Positions 42,752 to 50,855 of a DNA stretch of 64,000 nt are shown here, piece after piece. Under the pieces are notes generated by a model. It made no database searches. It was not told the origin of the DNA and saw only the letters and a list, made by a program, of their open reading frames with translations. Position 1 is the stretch's first letter. Every line of letters begins with the position of its first letter. Source of the DNA: Paludibacteraceae bacterium. Lineage in GTDB: Bacteria > Bacteroidota > Bacteroidia > Bacteroidales > Paludibacteraceae. The stretch spans positions 62,001 through 126,000 of the forward strand of contig JAFPXH010000006.1 in assembly GCA_017394705.1 (NCBI GenBank), given 5' to 3'. Position numbers and translations under genes: made by a program.

Positions 42752-43701
42752 CCAATCGAACCAATAGTCAGAAAGAGGAGACCGGTGAGGATGCCGAGCA
42801 TGCAGGCGACCTTTTTCCATGGATCTTGTTCTTTTAAGAAAAGCAGGCCATAGGCAAAACCTATCACTGCGCCGCCGCGTCGGATTGTACTCACGACTGC
42901 AATCAAGCTGTCCGGGTCACGCAACGCCAGCATATAGACGTTATCAGAAACAATCAAAAACAGGCTTATCAAGAGGATAACGCCTTTTTTTGTTATTTGC
43001 CATTTCTCTACCGCAGGGGCGTGATTAACTTCATTTTTGCCATTGGTCATTGGCCATTTTTTATTTGTTATTCCCCATACGACGAGCATCATCACCGCTT
43101 GATAGAGCGTATAATAGACCTGTACGGCATTGTGGTCGTATTGCCGCATGAGATACTTGTCGTACAACCCTGCGCAGGAACCAATTAAAATAGCCAAAGC
43201 GAGGGCTACGTAGTATTGATTTGAAGCTTTGAAGATTTGAGGATTTGCCATTGGCGATTTGCTCTTGAACGAGAAGACGAAGATAGAGCCTATGGCGAGG
43301 AGCACACCAATCCACTGCCAACCGTTCAGGCGCTCATCGAACAACACCAATGCTCCCACTAATGTCCACATAGGCCGCGTCGCCTGCATCGGGCTGACTA
43401 CCGACAACGGCAGATGCTTCAGCGATATATAGGCAAAAACCCAACTGCTTAGGACAATCATCGATTTTACCACCACATATCCGTGTGCCTGCAGATCCAG
43501 ACGCGGCACATAAAAAGCCGTGCCCTCCATTATCTCCGGACACACCCGTGACAGCAACAACGGCACCAACAATATTAACGACGAGAAACAGATGCTCATT
43601 GTCAGCACGTCTATCACCCTGTTTTCCCGAAGCGCAATCTTCTTGCTGATGTCATAGCCACCCAGGCATAGAGCCGATATAAACGACAGTACAATCCACA
43701 T
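42748..43701 (-). CDS. EamA-family membrane transporter, with repeat insertions
   Basis: A 317-residue protein with about ten membrane helices and two EamA-like halves (VSPMQATRPMWTLVGALVLFDE is the clearest family block, quoted here in part). Substrate unknown. Two loops are encoded by tandem repeats: about 144-161 (FKSKSPMANPQIFKASNQ, from GAAGATTT and CAAAT-type units) and about 209-235 (KKWPMTNGKNEVNH and EKWQITKKG, from CCAATGA 7-mers at 43000-43075). Both fall between helices, where extra residues are tolerated. The ATG at 43701 is used; a TTG 21 nt upstream is a weaker choice. Confidence 0.88.
   Translation of the reverse strand: MWIVLSFISALCLGGYDISKKIALRENRVIDVLTMSICFSSLILLVPLLLSRVCPEIMEGTAFYVPRLDLQAHGYVVVKSMIVLSSWVFAYISLKHLPLSVVSPMQATRPMWTLVGALVLFDERLNGWQWIGVLLAIGSIFVFSFKSKSPMANPQIFKASNQYYVALALAILIGSCAGLYDKYLMRQYDHNAVQVYYTLYQAVMMLVVWGITNKKWPMTNGKNEVNHAPAVEKWQITKKGVILLISLFLIVSDNVYMLALRDPDSLIAVVSTIRRGGAVIGFAYGLLFLKEQDPWKKVACMLGILTGLLFLTIGSIG
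43000..43075. repeat. Heptad tandem repeats inside EamA transporter gene
   Basis: On the coding strand CCAATGA, CCAATGG, CAAAAAT and neighbouring 7-mers encode a hydrophilic loop. A second run, at 43216-43262, encodes the loop before it and includes the GAAGATTT type. Confidence 0.75.
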
Positions 43702-43718
43702 AATTTGAAAAAACGGCT

Positions 43719-43767
43719 GCAAAAATACTGCTTTTCTTGCATATATGCAAAATTTTTAGTAATTTTG
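43719..43767. promoter_or_regulatory. Divergent overlapping promoters, EamA and murG
   Basis: The perfect palindrome TTGCATATATGCAA (43737-43750) gives a -33 element in both directions. Rightwards: TTGC (43737-43740), 19 nt, TAATTTTG (43760-43767) for murG. Leftwards: TTTTGC (43752-43747), 19 nt, TATTTTTGC (43727-43719) for the transporter. The two polymerases cannot bind at once, so the genes may compete. Confidence 0.7.
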
Positions 43768-43789
43768 CCGCGTTTTTTGGATAGGAATC

Positions 43790-44869
43790 ATGAAGTATCT
43801 TATTTCGGGAGGGGGAACGGGCGGTCATATATTCCCCGCAGTGAGTATAGCTAATGCACTGAAGGAGTTGGATCCTGAAGCGGATATACTGTTTATCGGC
43901 GCACTTGGTCGCATGGAGATGGAGCGTGTTCCTCAGGCGGGTTATAAGATCATCGGTCTGCCCGTGCGTGGATTCAACCGCTCTCAGCCATGGAAGAACG
44001 TGTCGGTGCTGATAGACCTTGTCAAGTCCATCTATCGTGTGCGCAAGATCATCCGTGCTTTCAAGCCGGACGTAGGTGTAGGTGTGGGTGGTTATGCCTC
44101 CGGTGCAGCGATGTGGTCGGCAGCGAAGATGGGCATTCCTATATTGCTTCAGGAGCAGAACGGTTTTGCCGGAGTAACGAATAAGATACTGAGAGACAAA
44201 GCTGCGAAGATATGCGTGGCGTATGAGGGCATGGAGCGTTTTTTCCCTGCCGACAAGATTATCCTGACCGGCAATCCGGTAAGGCAGGAGTTGCTCTCAG
44301 GAGTCAGGAGGCAGGAGGCAGGAGTCAGGACGCTGCTTATTTTAGGTGGTAGTCTGGGTGCGCGGACGATTAATGAAGCGGTGATTAGTGGATTAGGGGT
44401 TAGTAGATTAGGGGATAGTAATATACATGTGGTATGGCAGACGGGGAAAATCTATTTCGAGCGCTGCCAGGCAGCATGGGCAGCAGCTGGTGGGCCGTCG
44501 AACGTAGAGGTTCACGACTTCCTCTCGGACATGCCGGACCGTTACGCTCAGGCGGACCTTGTTATCTCCCGTGCCGGTGCATCGTCCATCAGCGAGATAT
44601 GTCTGTTAGGCAAACCGGCAATCCTTGTTCCCTCGCCTAACGTAGCGGAGGATCATCAGACTCACAACGCGATGGCGCTGGTTAGCAAAGAGGCTGCGGT
44701 TCTCGTGCGTGATGGCGATGCGGAGGAAAAATTAATTCCCACCGCGCTGACGCTTCTACAAGACGATAAGGTGCTCAAGAAACTGCATACGAATGTGCTT
44801 AAGCTTGCGCAGAAAGACTCCGCCAAACGTATCGCGGAAGAGGTGATGAAGTTGGCAAGCCATTTGTAA
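43790..44869 (+). CDS. murG: Lipid II synthase MurG, with repeat insertions
   Basis: A 359-residue GT28 enzyme that adds GlcNAc to lipid I at the inner face of the membrane. It has the N-terminal GGGTGGHIFPAVSIA, VGVGGYASGAAMW, LLQEQNGFAGVTNK, and the UDP-GlcNAc site SRAGASSISEICLLGKPAIL. Residues about 170-182 (SGVRRQEAGVR, from CAGGAGT/CAGGAGG 7-mers) and about 198-213 (ISGLGVSRLGDSN, from GGTTAG units) are repeat-derived and flank the LLILGGSLGA strand. It has its own promoter, away from ftsW. Confidence 0.95.
   Translation: MKYLISGGGTGGHIFPAVSIANALKELDPEADILFIGALGRMEMERVPQAGYKIIGLPVRGFNRSQPWKNVSVLIDLVKSIYRVRKIIRAFKPDVGVGVGGYASGAAMWSAAKMGIPILLQEQNGFAGVTNKILRDKAAKICVAYEGMERFFPADKIILTGNPVRQELLSGVRRQEAGVRTLLILGGSLGARTINEAVISGLGVSRLGDSNIHVVWQTGKIYFERCQAAWAAAGGPSNVEVHDFLSDMPDRYAQADLVISRAGASSISEICLLGKPAILVPSPNVAEDHQTHNAMALVSKEAAVLVRDGDAEEKLIPTALTLLQDDKVLKKLHTNVLKLAQKDSAKRIAEEVMKLASHL
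44295..44336. repeat. CAGGAGT heptad repeat inside murG
   Basis: Five CAGGAGT/CAGGAGG 7-mers in tandem encode SGVRRQEAGVR just before the central strand of the second domain. Confidence 0.8.
44381..44418. repeat. GGTTAG repeat inside murG
   Basis: GATTAGT/GGATTAG/GGGTTAG units encode VISGLGVSRLGD. The part 44389-44410 differs at one of 22 positions from the SusC leader. Confidence 0.8.
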
Positions 44870-44887
44870 TTGGTAATTGGTAATTTA

Positions 44888-45946
44888 ATGATTGGACAAG
44901 CAAGACATATAGTTATCTTCACGCATATGGCTCCAGACGGTGATGCCATGGGTTCCGCGCTGGCGATGTGGCACTATTGTAAGGACCGCTTTGCTGAAAG
45001 GGGAAAAGTGAAAAGTGAAAGTGGAAAGTGGAGCGTGACGGTGATTGTGCCGAATGCTTTTCCGTCCTTCTTTGACTGGATGCCCGGTGCGCATGAGATT
45101 AAGATTTACGAACACGAGGCGGAAAAATGCAATAAATTGATTGCCGAGGCAGACCTATTCTTTTGTCTGGATTTCAATGACCCGAGCCGTATCGGTCCTA
45201 TGGGCGCACGCATGTTAGCGAACCCGTGTCCGAAAATACTCATAGACCACCACCCGGGATTGGAAAGAGGAAAGTGGAAAGAGGAAAGTGAAAGGGGAGA
45301 GGGATTGACAGAGATACACTCTGATCCCGAAGCGTGCTCGACATGCGAAATAGTGTATCGGCTGATAGTGGAAAGTGGAGAGTCGATAGTCGATGGTCAG
45401 ATAGCAACGTGTCTATACACGGGTTTAATGACAGACACGGGTAATTTCAGTTTCAATTCCACTCGTGCAGAACTATACGACATCATCGCTTCTCTTTTAC
45501 GCGCGGGCGTGAAGAAAGACGAGATATACGACGCCGTTTTTAACCAATATTCGGCAGACCGCGTGCGCCTCACCGGTTATGCCCTTCACCGTAAGATGCG
45601 TATCTACCCCGAGCATCACCTTGCGCTCATCACGTTGAGTGCCGATGAACTGGAGCGTTTCCATTACCAGATAGGCGACACGGAGGGGTTGGTGAATATG
45701 CCACTCCAGATAAGCGACGTTTATTACTCTGTTTTCATGCGTGAGGAGCGTGCAAAGCCCGGCACGCCCAAATCCCGGATACGTATCTCCTTCCGCTCGC
45801 AAGGCGACCGTCCTGTGAACATATGGGCAAGCGAAGTCTTCCACGGAGGCGGTCATATGAATGCCTCGGGAGGAGAGATATACGGCACCATCGGGCAAGC
45901 AGTAAGACTTTTTGAACAGAGTTACAAAAAGTATTTGAAGATTTGA
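44888..45946 (+). CDS. DHH-family phosphoesterase (NrnA-like), with repeat insertions
   Basis: The 352-residue protein has DHH-domain motifs THMAPDGDAMGSAL, DFNDPSRIG, IDHHPG and GLMTDTGNF, and the DHHA1 signature GGGHMNASGG. NrnA-type enzymes degrade nanoRNA and may hydrolyse pAp or cyclic dinucleotides. Three linkers are encoded by 7-mer repeats: about 37-50 (GKVKSESGKW), about 124-139 (ERGKWKEESERGEGL) and about 160-172 (ESGESIVDG). All sit between, not in, the catalytic motifs. Its ATG at 44888 lies within a GTAATTG repeat, 18 nt after murG. Confidence 0.9.
   Translation: MIGQARHIVIFTHMAPDGDAMGSALAMWHYCKDRFAERGKVKSESGKWSVTVIVPNAFPSFFDWMPGAHEIKIYEHEAEKCNKLIAEADLFFCLDFNDPSRIGPMGARMLANPCPKILIDHHPGLERGKWKEESERGEGLTEIHSDPEACSTCEIVYRLIVESGESIVDGQIATCLYTGLMTDTGNFSFNSTRAELYDIIASLLRAGVKKDEIYDAVFNQYSADRVRLTGYALHRKMRIYPEHHLALITLSADELERFHYQIGDTEGLVNMPLQISDVYYSVFMREERAKPGTPKSRIRISFRSQGDRPVNIWASEVFHGGGHMNASGGEIYGTIGQAVRLFEQSYKKYLKI
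44996..45042. repeat. GAAAAGT heptad repeat inside nrnA-like gene (copy 1)
   Basis: Six 7-mers (GGAAAAG, TGAAAAG, TGAAAGT, GGAAAGT) in frame. Two more runs in the same gene are at 45258-45306 (GGAAAGA/GGAAAGT) and 45366-45404 (AGTGGAA, AGTCGAT). Confidence 0.8.
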
Positions 45947-45975
45947 AGATTTAAAAATTTAATGGTTATATATTT

Positions 45976-47760
45976 ATGAAAAAGATTTTATTGATTATGT
46001 CAGTGGCGGCGATGAGTTATACCGCCATGGGTCAAACACTCTTGACTGTCAACGGCAAGCCTGTCAGTACGGAGGAGTTTCTGTACATCTATGAGAAAAA
46101 TAACCAAGCCGGAGCCATCGATCCCAAGACGATGGACGAGTATCTGGAGATGTTCATCAATTTCAAGCTGAAAGTGGCAGAAGCGGAAGCCCAGGGTATA
46201 GACACGACGGAGTCCTTCAAGAAAGAGTTAAAGGGCTACCGTGCTCAGGCAACGCCGCGTTATCTTCAGGACGAGCACGCGATGGACAGCCTTGTTGAAT
46301 TGAGTTGGCGTCATATGTCCAAAGACCGTCGGGCAGCGCACATTGCCGTTCAGTGTCCGGCTAATGCTGACGCAGAGACGACCGCCAAAGCGCTGTCAAT
46401 CATCAACGAAGCCCGCGAACGTGTGACAATCGGCAAACTGAAAAGTGAAAGGAAGAAAGTGAAAGGCAAATGGCGCAATGTGGAGAAACGTCTGCCGGTA
46501 GAACGCTTTGCAGACGTGGCCCGCGAAGTAAGTACCGACCCTAACGTTGGAGAGACAGGTGGTGAATTAGGCTGGATTACGCCGTTCCGGTATGTGTATC
46601 CTTTCGAAGAAGCCGTCTATGAGACTCCTGTCGGCCAAGTGAGTGAAGTTTTCCGCACACAGTACGGTTTCCATATCGCGCTAGTAGAGGAAGAGCGTGA
46701 CCACCGTGAGGTGAAGGCCTCGCATATCATGAAAATGACCCCGCGTGGAGAATCCAGCGACAGTATTGTTGCCGCCAAGAAAGCACTGATTGATTCGATT
46801 GCCGCCATCGTAACGCCGAACAATTTCGCTGAGATAGCCAAAGTGGAGTCCGAAGACCGTGGCAGCAGTATGCGTGGCGGCGACCTTGGTTGGTTCGGAA
46901 TGGGTATGATGGTACGCCCCTTTGAAGATTGTGTTTTCGCGCTGAAAGAAGGCGAGATTAGCAAACCTATCCAGACCCATTACGGATGGCATCTCATCTA
47001 TAAAACAGGTGAACGGGGCATCCAGCCTCTCGATTCCATACGTTCGCAGATACTGCGTCAAGTTCAGCGCGACGAGCGTTCCAAAGAGGCAGATAAGAGT
47101 TTTATCCGCAAGACCCGCCAGGAGTATAACTTACCTACTGAAATGAGCGACGAGGAAGTGAAAGCATATGCGGACGAGCATCTTGAGGAGAAATATCCGG
47201 AGTTGAAGAATCTGGTTCAAGAATACCACGACGGCATCTTGCTCTTCGAAGTATCGCTACGTGAAGTATGGGACAAGGCGGCGCAAGACACCGTGGGTCT
47301 GGAGAAATTTTTCGCAGCCAACAAAAAGAAATATACATGGGACCAACCGCACTACAAAGGATGGTTGCTGCAATGCAAGGACAAACGTTCAGCCAGAGCA
47401 GCACAAGCCATCATCAAGAGTGCCCACCCGGATTCCATCAAGAGTTATATAGCCCACCGCATCAACCAAGACAGCGTGACGTATGTCAAAGCACAACGCG
47501 GTTTATGGGAGCAAGGCAAGAACGCAGCCGTAGATAAATACGGTCTGAAAATCAAAAAAGCAGCCTTCACGCCGAGTGAGCAGTTGCCTATCGTGGTATG
47601 CGTAGGCAAGAAACTCAAAGGCCCGGAAGAATGGAGCGATGAGAAAGGCACGCTGATTACCGACTACCAGGACTACCTGGAGGCCGAGTGGATTAAGCGT
47701 TTGCGCGCCAAATATCCCTACGAGGTAAACAAAGACGTTTGGGAGAGCATAAAGAAGTAA
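45976..47760 (+). CDS. SurA-like peptidyl-prolyl isomerase with two parvulin domains
   Basis: The 594-residue periplasmic protein has a signal peptide (MKKILLIMSVAAMSYTAMG), a SurA-N-like chaperone part (about 25-150), and two PpiC parvulin domains near 170-245 and 250-345 (ELGWITPFRYVYPFEEAVY and DLGWFGMGMMVRPFEDCVF). It should help outer-membrane proteins fold. Residues about 154-168 (KLKSERKKVKGKW) come from GTGAAAG 7-mers and extend the loop before the first parvulin core. It precedes gldG with overlapping or near-adjacent reading frames. Confidence 0.92.
   Translation: MKKILLIMSVAAMSYTAMGQTLLTVNGKPVSTEEFLYIYEKNNQAGAIDPKTMDEYLEMFINFKLKVAEAEAQGIDTTESFKKELKGYRAQATPRYLQDEHAMDSLVELSWRHMSKDRRAAHIAVQCPANADAETTAKALSIINEARERVTIGKLKSERKKVKGKWRNVEKRLPVERFADVAREVSTDPNVGETGGELGWITPFRYVYPFEEAVYETPVGQVSEVFRTQYGFHIALVEEERDHREVKASHIMKMTPRGESSDSIVAAKKALIDSIAAIVTPNNFAEIAKVESEDRGSSMRGGDLGWFGMGMMVRPFEDCVFALKEGEISKPIQTHYGWHLIYKTGERGIQPLDSIRSQILRQVQRDERSKEADKSFIRKTRQEYNLPTEMSDEEVKAYADEHLEEKYPELKNLVQEYHDGILLFEVSLREVWDKAAQDTVGLEKFFAANKKKYTWDQPHYKGWLLQCKDKRSARAAQAIIKSAHPDSIKSYIAHRINQDSVTYVKAQRGLWEQGKNAAVDKYGLKIKKAAFTPSEQLPIVVCVGKKLKGPEEWSDEKGTLITDYQDYLEAEWIKRLRAKYPYEVNKDVWESIKK
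46436..46485. repeat. GTGAAAG heptad repeat inside SurA-like gene
   Basis: CTGAAAA, GTGAAAG, GAAGAAA, GTGAAAG and GCAAATG units encode a lysine-rich loop. Confidence 0.7.
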
Positions 47761-47768
47761 TTTGTCAT

Positions 47769-49436
47769 TTGAAACTGAGAGGTCTATTCATAGTGCTGGT
47801 ATGTGTAGTGGCGGCCGTGGTGCTGTCACACGTATGGGTTGTTCGTTGGGATATGACGGACGACAAGCATTATAGTTTGAGCGAGGCATCGAAAGCACTC
47901 TTGCGGCAGACGGACGCTCCCATCGAGGTAACGGTACTCTTAGGAGGTGACCTTAATGCCGGTTTCCGACGCTTGCAGAAAGCTACGGAGGAAACGTTAG
48001 AGGAGATGGCAGTGTATGGAGATATCAGGGTAAATGACGAAATGACTGCATTGCTCAATGATAAGCGAATGGACTCGTTAGCTCTCAGTCCTATCATTAT
48101 CCACGAGCGAGAGCAAAACGGAAAGACAGCGCAAACGAAAGTTTATCCTTATGCGCTGATGCGCTACAAGGGCAAGAAAGCCGTAGTGACGTTGCTCAAA
48201 AACACCCGTGGACTGAGTGGAGAGGAGAACCTGAACGCCAGTATCGAACAACTGGAGTTTGCATTCTCGGAGGCGCTGCACCTATTACTGCAAACAGCCA
48301 CACCACGTATAGCCATTCTGGAAGGACATAACGAACCCGATGAGGCACATACGTATGACCTGATGACTGCTCTCAGTAAATATTTTCAAGTGGACCGCGG
48401 TAGTATCGTTCCCTCACAGCCTGCATTCAGGGATGAGCCCGAGGAGATAGATGTGCACCTATTAGACGGCTACCAAGCCATCATCATTGCGGCCCCGCAG
48501 ACCGCCTTCAACGATGTAGAACGCTTTGTGATAGACCAGTATATCATGCGCGGCGGTACGGTCCTTTGGGCCATCGATGGCGTACGGTTCAGCGAACAAG
48601 TGTTGCAAACAGAGGGATTTACACCTATTATTCCTTTAGATTTAGGTTTGACCGAGATGCTTTTCCGTTATGGCATACGTATCACCCCTGCACTGGTACA
48701 AGACATCCAGTGCCTGCCGATACCTGTTAACGTGAGTCCGAACCCCGAGCAACCGAACCTGCAGCCTATGCCGTGGACGTTTGCTCCTCTGTTATTAACC
48801 AGCCAAGGTTCGCCTATCACGCGCAATATGGGACAAGTGATGAGCACTTTTGTCAGCCCTGTCGAAGCCGTGGGCGGCGACGATGGCATTGAGAAACGAG
48901 TGCTGCTCGCCACCAGTACAGCCAGTCGTGTGACGGCTACACCGGGAAAAGTGGACCTGAATGATATGCAGCCGGATATGCAGGAGTTCAAATACCAATA
49001 TGTGCCTGTGGCTGTCTCCCTGGAGGGTGTTTTCCCTAGCGCTTATGCACATCGGATGGTTCCTGACGGCATTGCGACCAACGAACCTATCCGCAAGGAG
49101 AGTACTCCCACCCGCCAAGTGGTCATCGCCAGCGGCAGTGTACTGCTTAACGAGACGCAGAAAGGACAAATACTACCCATGGGTTATGACCGATACAGTG
49201 GGATGCAGTTCAGTAACCGTGACATGATTGTCAACGCACTGCTTTGGCTAACGGATGAGGAAGGGTTGATAGGTTTGAGAGAGAAAAACGTAGTACTACG
49301 TTTGCTCAATGATAAGCGTGCCCACGAAGAACGACTTCGTGTGCAATTAATAAGCACTATCTGCCCCATCGCCATACTGGCACTGATAGGCGGCATTGTA
49401 TTTATAGCACGAAAAAGAAAATTCGAACGCGTATGA
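47769..49436 (+). CDS. gldG: Gliding-motility ABC accessory protein GldG
   Basis: The 555-residue protein has an N-terminal membrane helix (LRGLFIVLVCVVAAVVLSHV), the early block DMTDDKHYSLSEASKALL, and a C-terminal helix (about ICPIAILALIGGIVFIARK). This matches GldG, the non-ATPase partner of GldF and GldA. There is no ATG near the start; TTG at 47769 (MKLRGLF) is my choice, TTG at 47739 is possible and would overlap the upstream gene by 22 nt. gldF and gldA are not adjacent. The next gene overlaps by 4 nt (ATGA). Confidence 0.85.
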   Translation: MKLRGLFIVLVCVVAAVVLSHVWVVRWDMTDDKHYSLSEASKALLRQTDAPIEVTVLLGGDLNAGFRRLQKATEETLEEMAVYGDIRVNDEMTALLNDKRMDSLALSPIIIHEREQNGKTAQTKVYPYALMRYKGKKAVVTLLKNTRGLSGEENLNASIEQLEFAFSEALHLLLQTATPRIAILEGHNEPDEAHTYDLMTALSKYFQVDRGSIVPSQPAFRDEPEEIDVHLLDGYQAIIIAAPQTAFNDVERFVIDQYIMRGGTVLWAIDGVRFSEQVLQTEGFTPIIPLDLGLTEMLFRYGIRITPALVQDIQCLPIPVNVSPNPEQPNLQPMPWTFAPLLLTSQGSPITRNMGQVMSTFVSPVEAVGGDDGIEKRVLLATSTASRVTATPGKVDLNDMQPDMQEFKYQYVPVAVSLEGVFPSAYAHRMVPDGIATNEPIRKESTPTRQVVIASGSVLLNETQKGQILPMGYDRYSGMQFSNRDMIVNALLWLTDEEGLIGLREKNVVLRLLNDKRAHEERLRVQLISTICPIAILALIGGIVFIARKRKFERV

Positions 49437-50824
49437 AACATATACTTCACATAGTATTCCTTACCTTCTGCTCCGTGATTTGCGCACAGGCACAGGACTT
49501 ATTGAATTACCCGTTAGATACAATCAATGGTGAAGAGGTGTACCGCTATGAAGTGGAGCGCAGTATTGGTCTTTACCGCATAGGCGTTAATTTTAATGTG
49601 CCGCAGGGTGAGATTATCCGTCTCAACCCACAGTTACGCGAACGTGGACTGCATTACGGCGAGACCATTCTTATTCCCACGAACCGCAAAGTAGAGGCAC
49701 GCCAGCCTCAGGCCGTTCCTGATGAGCCAGCAGTCGTAGAAATACCGGTAGTGGTAGAGACAATGGTAGAAGAGCCAGAGACAGAACATGTAACCGTATC
49801 AACGACAGAGCCGGTTATTGTATCCACGACAGAACCGGTAGAAGAGCCAGTAACTGTTGCACCACGCCGCGTAGTAGAGTTAGCGCTGATGTTACCTTTC
49901 GAGAGCCAGCAGACTAAACGAAGCGCCAATGCCAAACATATGACGGAATTTTACCAAGGAGCGTTGCTGGCCTTACATCAGTTACAAAACGATTCTACCT
50001 TATATCGTCTTCGCGTATATGACACCGAGCGCAGCGAACGACGCGTCAATGCCTTATGCGACAGTACTGAATTAGATAGTGTAGCTGCCATTCTGGGTTT
50101 GGTGTATCCCATTCAGATAGAACGGATGGCTACGTGGTGCGCTGCCCATAACATACCACTGATGTTGCCATTCAGCGATGAAGCCGAGTTACAAGATAAT
50201 CCTTATCTACTTCAGTTCAACTCTCCGGACGAGCAGGAGGCGGATAGCTTGTGCCGCTGGATCAAGCAACATGATGTAAACTGCGTTATGATTGATGTGC
50301 GCGATGCAGATTTGTCTAATATAGTGCGCGCGTTGCGCCAGCAAATGCGGAAGAACGATTTGTCTTACTCCAGTTTGGCGCTATTCGATTTAGTTAAAGA
50401 CTCAGCTGTGTATGCATTGGACAAAGAACGAGAGAACCTGATCATTTTACACACGGATCGCTACGCTCAAGCGCGCATTTTGTTACCGCATATCGCCAAA
50501 CTGCGCGATGCCGGTTATGCCATACGCATCGTTAGCCAATACTCATGGCAGAAAGAGACCATCTCCCTACCACAGGTTTATACCTCAGTTTTCACGTCTG
50601 AGAGACCGCACGAGGCATATGACGAACTATGGAACCGTTATTTCGTTAGCGGACATTCCTCCGATGTTCCTCGGTATGACCTATTAGGTTACGACCTGAT
50701 GCAGGCTTTAGTAGGTTGGATACAAGGACAGAAGAGTTATACCGGTCTGCAAGCGACCATCCAATGGCAACAAGAAGGTAATGGAGGATGGCAGAACACC
50801 GGCGTGAATGTAATAGAGAAGTGA
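49433..50824 (+). CDS. LysM protein with periplasmic ligand-binding-like domain
   Basis: The 463-residue protein has a signal peptide (cut near Ala21), a LysM domain (about 45-85, RIGVNFNVPQGEIIRLNPQ), a Pro/Val/Thr/Glu linker with two VSTTEPV repeats, and a C-terminal fold like type I periplasmic binding proteins (LMLPFESQQ and YQGALLALHQLQN onward). It could bind peptidoglycan and a small ligand or fragment. Role unknown; it is translationally coupled to gldG. Confidence 0.85.
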   Translation: MKHILHIVFLTFCSVICAQAQDLLNYPLDTINGEEVYRYEVERSIGLYRIGVNFNVPQGEIIRLNPQLRERGLHYGETILIPTNRKVEARQPQAVPDEPAVVEIPVVVETMVEEPETEHVTVSTTEPVIVSTTEPVEEPVTVAPRRVVELALMLPFESQQTKRSANAKHMTEFYQGALLALHQLQNDSTLYRLRVYDTERSERRVNALCDSTELDSVAAILGLVYPIQIERMATWCAAHNIPLMLPFSDEAELQDNPYLLQFNSPDEQEADSLCRWIKQHDVNCVMIDVRDADLSNIVRALRQQMRKNDLSYSSLALFDLVKDSAVYALDKERENLIILHTDRYAQARILLPHIAKLRDAGYAIRIVSQYSWQKETISLPQVYTSVFTSERPHEAYDELWNRYFVSGHSSDVPRYDLLGYDLMQALVGWIQGQKSYTGLQATIQWQQEGNGGWQNTGVNVIEK

Positions 50825-50855
50825 GTGAGTGAGTGACTGAGTGAAAGAATGAAGA
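50820..50855. repeat. GAGTGAGT-type repeat before barrel gene
   Basis: The 24-nt gap between the LysM gene and the barrel gene consists of GAGT/GACT units that run up to the ATG at 50849. Confidence 0.6.
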
